Assembly (NCBI GenBank): GCA_028565635.1
Contig: JAOXYB010051356.1
Span: forward strand, 1 to 11,667
DNA: 11,667 nucleotides
Origin: Phoronis ovalis
Lineage: Eukaryota; Phoronida; Phoronidae
Direction of reading: 5' to 3'
In this document: in pieces, positions 6,981 to 11,667 of the stretch
How positions within the stretch are numbered: the first letter of the stretch is position 1
How the letters are laid out: every line of letters starts with the position of its first letter
The notes under the pieces: generated by a model
Database searches by the model: none
Told to the model about the DNA's origin: nothing
The model's input: only the letters and a program-made list of their open reading frames with translations
Translations under genes and position numbers: made by a program

Positions 6981-9900
6981 CTGATTAAGTAAACATTCAT
7001 ATTACCAAACAAAATCTGGTTATTGAGTGGGTATCTTTTAATTGATAATTTCATATCAGTTTAAATTCATACAAACATAATTATTAAAAATGTGTTATGA
7101 CTGTTTTCCGGGAGGGAAGAAAAGCACTTCAATAAAAGAAATTTGAGTGTGTTTAATTTTTAATCCATTCATTTACTTATAATGTGATAAAACATTTTAA
7201 AAATATATTATGGGTGGTAGGGTTATCTAAAAAGTGTCCCCTTCCCCCCCCAGTACAACTAGAAGTAGAGCAGCCCTAACTAGTGGTACGAAGTAACTAG
7301 TTAAAGCACCTCAAACTCAAAAAATATTTGGCGTACCTCCTCAGCTTTTCTCCTTAACACAGTAGACTGCTTTTGATGCATACTCTCCATTTTAACCATT
7401 TCACACTGTCTCTTGCGATCCTAAAATATTATAGCATCTTTTTCATTTATTCAGCACAGTAGTAATAACCAAAGTTTCAAGGATCCTGGTATCATACTTG
7501 AAAGTTCACTTGTTAGATATTACCTTTTCGAAAACAGTTCATATGATCATTATGAATAGGTCAAATTCAGCAAAAACTCTGTTGTATCTGCCAATAAGTA
7601 TCAATATTAAACAATAAATCATGTCCTCAAAACTATAATACCATCTTCCAAACACCGAGATCGTCTTTTCCGTACACAAAGAACATATTGTGAGACTATT
7701 TCCTTGACACTGCGAAGTTATGCTGTAATTATAATAATTTTGTTTAACTCCATGGTGAATATAAAACTAGTGAAGTGTAAGAATTCAGCTTCCTGGTTGA
7801 CTAACCTTTGACTTTAATTGCAGGATCTCTTTGTCCTTCTCTTGTTTCCATTTTCTGAATGTATCAGAATCCTCCTTCATCTGTTTCATGAGTTTCACTC
7901 GTTGATGCTTCATACTCTGAAATTTTTTTTTGTATATAGTCAGCTGTAGTGACTACCACAGTTATGTCAGACTGAATAGAAATTTCAAGATGTCTAGTGG
8001 TTGTCTATTAACAAATATATCCATATAATGAAAGATGGAACCAAATAATAAAACAAGAATGTCAAATGCCAAAAGGTTTTCTGAGCAATTTGACTTTTGA
8101 ATTTAATATTTCTTTTGAGTTCGTTTCTATTAAAAAAAATTTCAAAAGTGTTTGATATTCTAATTCTATGTACCTGTATTTCCTGGTTTAGTTTGGTTAC
8201 TTGTTTATCTGTCTGCTCTTTCAGCTTTACAATCTTAGCCTGCTCGGTCATCTTTTTTCTAAGCTCTGTTAATTTGGCTTCCAGTTCTTTCAACCTTTGC
8301 CTCCTCTGTTCACTTAACCTTTTAATTAAATTAAATGAAGTTATATAAGAAATGAACTGCATTTTTGAAACCAATGAAAACCATCACAGTAGCTACAGGC
8401 AATTGTAAACTTTGCGGTGCAATACATAATTCTACTTAAAAAAAGTCTAGTAACTCCTCAGCAAAATGAGTGACAAACTACGAGTAATGAGTAAGTGTAT
8501 GTGTCTGCCATGGCAGTTAAAGTGAGAAGTAAAGAAACACAATAGTGGTTTATATTTATACAGACATGTTTATAGAATAAATCAAGTGATTTTCATTTAC
8601 TTCGCACTTAAATGCTCGTAACAGATGCATACACTTCGCTCATTACTCATATCTAAGAATCTTAATCTCTCTACTGCTAAGTTCTATATGACTAGCTGTG
8701 ATAAAATAATGTTAATTCTTGTAATATTGCTTAATAGTACAAGTACTTTGTAGTTAACTAAGAAGAATGGGCAACAGAGCGATTAGCTATAGAGGCTTTT
8801 ACAAAAACACTTCAGGATTATAGCATGTTTTTGCGTTTATGTTTAAAGATTTGTCATTCTTCAAGTCTTTAACTTATTATAATACTTATGGTCTTTGACT
8901 TACTTTCCAGCATTTGTGTTTGTTTTAACCTGGCGCAGAGTAGTCTGAAGATCTTCCTTCTCTTTTTGCAGTGCGTCCAATTCTTTCTCTAATACTTTTG
9001 TTGAGTTCTATGAAAAAGGAACAATGACAAAAATATATAAAAACATGATTGTATAATTCTGTTGTTTTTTTCTGTAGCAGCAGCAACACTACATTAATCT
9101 AATAGGCAGCTGAGCCCTGAGACTTGCATATAAAGTCTAAAATGTTTTTTTACAATTGTAATTTTTTTTGATAATGTTATTAATTTTTAGTTGATTATCA
9201 TTAATAATCATTAAAACATGAACTTTATTCATTACTTTACATTTTGCAGCTCTGAATTTTTTTTATCACACCATATATAAAACCGGGGTATATATAAACA
9301 CTGAAAATATGATATTTTGTGTTGTATACAGATTTTCTCAAACTAATGATTTATGTTAAAATAAAATATTTGGCCAGGTAGCCTTGAGCCAGTCCACTGA
9401 GTCCTTGACATACCTCATATTGTGTCTTCATCACATTCATCCTCTCATCATTTTTATGAAGCTGTTGTGCCAGTTCCTGTTTCTTCATTAACATTTTATT
9501 GAGTTCTTGTAGCTCTCTGCCCATCTGAGCTTGTCTCAGTGCGTGTTTAGCAGATAATGCGTTAGATGTAGGTGTTCCAGGAAGGGAGGGACTGGGACTC
9601 TCCTGTAGTGTAAAAACAAATGAGTTTGATGTGGATATAAACATAAAAACATTTTTATAGCAATTGGTAAAGTGATGTGATGTGTTAGCTTTGTTAAAAT
9701 TATTAGATGTTGGTTTTACTAGTGATCACCTTTTATCCCAAGTTTGAGAACAAGAGACAGCGGGCATCCTACGAGGGATTACCTGCTAAGTGGATATATA
9801 ACTTGGATTAGTCAATGATGTAAAAGAAATCATGAAATCTAAAACATGTATAGAAAATATGGGAAAAACATATACTAGTCTATTCTGAAAGAGCAAGTAT

Positions 9901-11442
9901 AGGTTATCTACTGTTTTCTCTGTATTTTTTCAATAAAATCAGAAACCTGGAAAATGTTTTATTTTAGCCAGAAAGCGTGGTTTGACCCCTTCAATTTAGA
10001 TTAACTGCTTCTGATTACTAAAAGACATTATTGATCTAAAAGATGAAGCTATTTATAAAAATTCAATAACATGCTGAAATAAATAACTATGGTATACAAG
10101 CAACACTGTAAGAGTTGTTCCACTTTTATATTGCTAGCAAGTAGAGGAAGGCACTTCAATTACTAAATGAAATATGAGTGGTGGGTTTCTAATCAATTCA
10201 TGTACATATATTAGTATGTAATAATTTAAAGCAATAAATATATTATGGGTGTTGGGATCTTCTAAAAATTGCCTTCCTCTCCACTTGTACAAATAAAAGC
10301 AAAACAGCCCTAACAGTGTATTTTTGCAAATTTTAATATATGTTATATACAAGCCATACAAAACTGTTACATAATAGCTCATATTTTTGTAAGCTCTACA
10401 TGCAGGAAATTCATCTCGTAACTTCCAAAAGCACTCACCTTGTCTTCATTGTCTTCTGCATCTTCCAGAATACTTTCTGGATCCTCTTCCTGTAAACAAA
10501 AAATATAATACTCCATACTTGCAATAATTTTCCATCAAAAATAAAAGTTTTAAATTTAAAAATTTTCCCGGATTCTCAACTAACCAACAGAAGTCTTTTG
10601 TGAGCATCAACAGTTGTAATTCTGCCATTGCACTTATAGGATAATCTTGCTTTTTTTAGTTCCGGCACAAACAAGAGGTATAATACCAAGCGTTATATAA
10701 ATGTTACTTCAGACATTATAAAATTATATGACCTAATAGCTGACTGACCTCTAATTCTGTAATCTTCTGCTGCAAAGACTTGATGCTTTCTATCTGATCC
10801 TTTAATTGTGGATAGTCGTCTAAGTTCACAGTTGTGTTCAAATTCTCTATTGCAACTCTACAAATAACATAGACATTTAAAGCAAATCAGCTTGATGTTT
10901 TTAAAAATGAGCACATGAAACTTGGATTTTAGGATAAAGACATCTGTTCTTTGAAGGTTGACATGTTTAAAAATACGTTGAATATCTGTATAAAAATTCA
11001 TTCAAAAATGAATTCAATCAAATTTTCATGATATCAAAAACCAAGCAACAATGTTTATTTGGTCATTCTATAATGGAAATATTAAACTTTATAATTAATA
11101 TGTAGTAATTTTTCTAGAAGATATCGCTCATTAGCGTTTCTACGACTACATAATCTCCATGTACACATACTGAAATATTTAAAAGAGGATCCTACAAATA
11201 CATGAGCTTGGATATACCTAATATAATTATGCTTTTACTTATGAACAAGATTTATTTACCCTGTCTGTTTCTTTATCTCTTCTAGTTTCTGTTTCAGAGT
11301 TTCTCTGGCCATTTCTAGTGCTATAACTTTTTCACATAGTCCTGTATTTTGGTCGACTGAAGATTGAAGCTCTTCAGTTAGGTTATGATTTTCATTCTCT
11401 AAGGCTTTAATCTTAGTACTCCACGTATCCATTGTTCCAGAG
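6864..11442 (-). CDS. KIF4: KIF4 chromokinesin, partial: nine stalk exons
   Basis: This is the gene-level span; the exons are listed separately. KIF4 proteins are plus-end-directed kinesin-4 motors that bind chromosomes and the spindle midzone (with PRC1 in vertebrates) and act in chromosome structure and cytokinesis. The nine exons join in frame into about 364 residues of predicted coiled coil. They match the vertebrate KIF4A stalk in order, through blocks such as [60 protein letters not shown] and AAANKRLK. All introns are GT-AG, and every phase agrees with its partner (2,0,0,0,2,0,0,0). The N-terminal motor (about 340 residues in the family) lies beyond the right edge. The conserved continuation (Asn-Trp-Leu block, basic NLS, Cys-rich tail) is not found to the left. 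KIF4 is preferred over KIF21/KIF27/KIF7 because of the AAANKRLK and LRRKAEE blocks. Confidence 0.93.
7111..7285. mobile_element. Dispersed repeat copy 1, in KIF4 intron
   Basis: This stretch aligns over its whole length with 10138-10318. Shared anchors are gcacttcaat, gagtg followed by taatc and attcat, aaatatattatgggtg, a pyrimidine-rich block and cagccctaac. Its purine-rich left end (gggagggaag) and the pyrimidine block (cttccccccc) are degenerate inverted partners, matching the clearer inverted pair in copy 2. It lies in the intron between KIF4 exons 8 and 9 in the same orientation as copy 2. Confidence 0.65.
7337..7420 (-). CDS. KIF4: KIF4 stalk exon 8 in window
   Basis: This 84-nt exon covers residues 298-325 and is phase 0 on both sides. 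The acceptor is aatattttag|GAT and the donor is GAG|gtacgc. It encodes [13 protein letters not shown] and [12 protein letters not shown]. In vertebrate KIF4A the same position carries DRKRQ and LRRKTEE, so the match is very close. The intron to exon 7 (7421-7805) is 385 nt of plain AT-rich sequence. Confidence 0.93.
7806..7916 (-). CDS. KIF4: KIF4 stalk exon 7 in window
   Basis: This 111-nt exon covers residues 261-297 and is phase 0 on both sides. The acceptor has a long pyrimidine tract ending tttcag|AGT, and the donor is AAG|gttagt. It encodes [19 protein letters not shown] followed by a [15 protein letters not shown] run. The KQMKED and FRxWKQxKDKE blocks are conserved in KIF4 proteins. 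The exon has no long open frame of its own and was assembled from splice sites and homology. Confidence 0.93.
8174..8318 (-). CDS. KIF4: KIF4 stalk exon 6 in window
   Basis: This 145-nt exon covers residues 213-260. It enters in phase 2 (the acceptor aattaaaag|G uses AAG, weaker than CAG) and leaves in phase 0 at CAG|gtacat. It encodes [19 protein letters not shown], then a [14 protein letters not shown] run, ending KLNQEIQ. These blocks line up directly with the vertebrate KIF4A stalk, where SERRRKRLQELE and SKLNQEI occur at the same spacing. It is one of the best conserved parts of the stalk seen here. Confidence 0.94.
8481..8649. mobile_element. Long foldback (hairpin) element, in KIF4 intron
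   Basis: The arms 8481-8537 and 8590-8649 are imperfect inverted repeats of almost 60 bp. The best blocks are gagtaatgag (8482-8491) with ctcattactc (8639-8648), aagtgtatg with catacactt, and gaagtaaa with tttacttc. The spacer is about 52 nt and AT-rich. The element fills part of the intron between KIF4 exons 5 and 6, has no open frame, and shows no clear target-site duplication. It resembles a foldback MITE; an intronic RNA hairpin would also form if transcribed. Confidence 0.65.
8904..9007 (-). CDS. KIF4: KIF4 stalk exon 5 in window
   Basis: This 104-nt exon covers residues 178 to the first two bases of codon 212. The acceptor is tttttcatag|AAC and the donor is GGAAA|gtaagt. It encodes [18 protein letters not shown] and then VKTNTNAGK. 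There is a possible donor 26 nt upstream (CAG|gttaaa), but using it would put a stop in the next exon. Only the gtaagt donor keeps the frame, and it also restores the family's Lys-Leu-Ser-Glu junction. The intron to exon 4 (9008-9413) is T-rich with nothing else notable. Confidence 0.9.
9414..9602 (-). CDS. KIF4: KIF4 stalk exon 4 in window
   Basis: This 189-nt exon covers residues 115-177 and is phase 0 on both sides. The acceptor is acactacag|GAG and the donor is GAG|gtatgt. It starts with a Ser/Pro-rich linker ([14 protein letters not shown]) and then enters a coiled coil with [18 protein letters not shown]. The HALRQAQM string is nearly diagnostic of KIF4 and is identical to what I recall for vertebrate KIF4A. 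The SP and TP dipeptides in the linker are possible proline-directed (mitotic CDK) sites; that is inference only. Confidence 0.93.
10138..10318. mobile_element. Dispersed repeat copy 2, in KIF4 intron
   Basis: This is the second copy of the 7111-7285 family, in the 836-nt intron between exons 3 and 4. It has a perfect 11-bp inverted pair: AGAGGAAGGCA (10143-10153) and TGCCTTCCTCT (10270-10280). With a 2-nt bulge the pairing extends outward to CAAGT and ACTTG (10138-10287). About 31 nt more, ending cagccctaacagtg, lie outside the inverted pair but are also shared with copy 1. It is non-coding and consistent with a small non-autonomous element. Confidence 0.65.
10439..10489 (-). CDS. KIF4: KIF4 acidic microexon (17 codons)
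   Basis: This 51-nt exon covers residues 98-114 and is phase 0 on both sides. The acceptor is ttgtttacag|GAAGAG and the donor AAG|gtgagt is a perfect consensus. It encodes [17 protein letters not shown], in which 10 of 17 residues are Asp or Glu. The peptide lies where vertebrate KIF4A has a variable, Glu-rich linker between two coiled coils. Because it is symmetric and phase 0, it could be skipped without changing the frame. Reading through its 3' end would instead enter intron sequence. Confidence 0.85.
10749..10857 (-). CDS. KIF4: KIF4 stalk exon 2 in window
   Basis: This 109-nt exon covers residues 62-97. The acceptor is ttatttgtag|A and the donor is GAG|gtcagt. It enters in phase 2, completing the Gly codon, and leaves in phase 0. 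The peptide contains [19 protein letters not shown] and ends KITELE. This matches the family position where vertebrate KIF4A has a similar Leu/Gln-rich run ending in a Thr-Gln-Leu block. It was too short to show as a long open frame and was found by joining splice sites in phase. The preceding intron (10858-11259) is 402 nt and shows nothing notable. Confidence 0.85.
11260..11442 (-). CDS. KIF4: KIF4 stalk exon 1 in window
   Basis: This 183-nt exon covers residues 1-61 of the fragment. On the minus strand the acceptor reads tgtttttcag before CTCTGG, and the donor reads GG|gtaaat. One nucleotide completes a codon from an upstream exon, so that intron is phase 2. The last two bases form a Gly codon with the next exon. 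The peptide is a heptad-rich coiled coil ([15 protein letters not shown], then [18 protein letters not shown]). It corresponds to the KIF4A segment just after the neck, where an ENE motif is followed by a run ending in KLEEL. The in-frame Met codons in this exon are internal, not starts. Confidence 0.9.
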
Positions 11443-11667
11443 CTGAAAAACAATGTTTGATATTGAGAATTTTCTTGGATAAAGTAAAATCTAAAACACT
11501 ACAATATACCCACAAAATCTCTCATTTTAAAAACTACATTTAGTCTTGTCAGCCATCAGTCAGTTGTAAATAAATGCCTCCCACATTAACAAGACATTTG
11601 TTATGTCTAATGCCCATCCAATGTGTAGGATATTTTTTTAACATTATTGTTTTTTTACATTAGAAAA
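11443..11667 (-). other. KIF4: KIF4 intron, upstream part
   Basis: Intronic sequence leading to the first exon in the window; no other feature is seen. Exons for the neck and motor domain should lie beyond the right edge. Confidence 0.6.

Noticed and set aside
7276-7282. CCCTAAC as a telomere-type repeat unit in both dispersed repeat copies
   Set aside because: Only one unit per copy, so no array is present and chance is the simpler explanation.
8097-8348. Plus-strand hydrophobic frame of 83 codons
   Set aside because: It is the antisense shadow of KIF4 exon 6, whose Lys/Glu-rich codons read as Phe, Leu and Ser in reverse.
8930-9007. Shorter version of KIF4 exon 5 ending at CAG|gttaaa
   Set aside because: It would put the next exon in a frame with an immediate TGA. 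The gtaagt donor 26 nt further on keeps the frame and restores the conserved KLSE junction.
9727-9812. Plus-strand protein-like run ([18 protein letters not shown])
   Set aside because: Short, two frames are open at once, it lies antisense in a KIF4 intron, and it has no splice sites or recognised family.

Overview
The window looks like AT-rich nuclear DNA from an animal: it has many short exons bounded by GT-AG splice sites and no bacterial gene organisation. The protein fits an invertebrate well, and the intron sizes and mobile-element debris suggest a mollusc or other lophotrochozoan. That taxonomic guess is inference.

Right third (about 6864-11442, minus strand): nine consecutive internal exons of a kinesin-4 family gene, KIF4 (chromokinesin). 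They splice in frame into about 364 residues of the coiled-coil stalk. The motor domain should lie to the right of the window. The NLS and cysteine-rich tail should lie to the left of exon 9, but I could not find the next exon here. The introns are 257-836 nt. Three of them carry foldback or dispersed repeats: two copies of one repeat family (7111-7285 and 10138-10318) and one long foldback (8481-8649).

Middle (about 2190-6863): mostly AT-rich sequence with no gene I can support. It holds a MITE-like element with near-perfect inverted ends (5060-5226), short hairpins, two microsatellites, a palindromic E-box near an octamer motif, and one possible coding relic on the plus strand (4201-4463).

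Left part (1-2190): a convincing but unrecognised minus-strand exon (300-810) encodes a cysteine-containing, strongly basic protein segment. To its right are several short plus-strand stretches that read like protein but are broken by stops and a frame change (1111-2068). A degenerate minisatellite of about 32 bp lies among them (about 1445-1860). How these relate to KIF4 cannot be decided from the window. No tRNA, rRNA, CRISPR array or intact transposase was seen.
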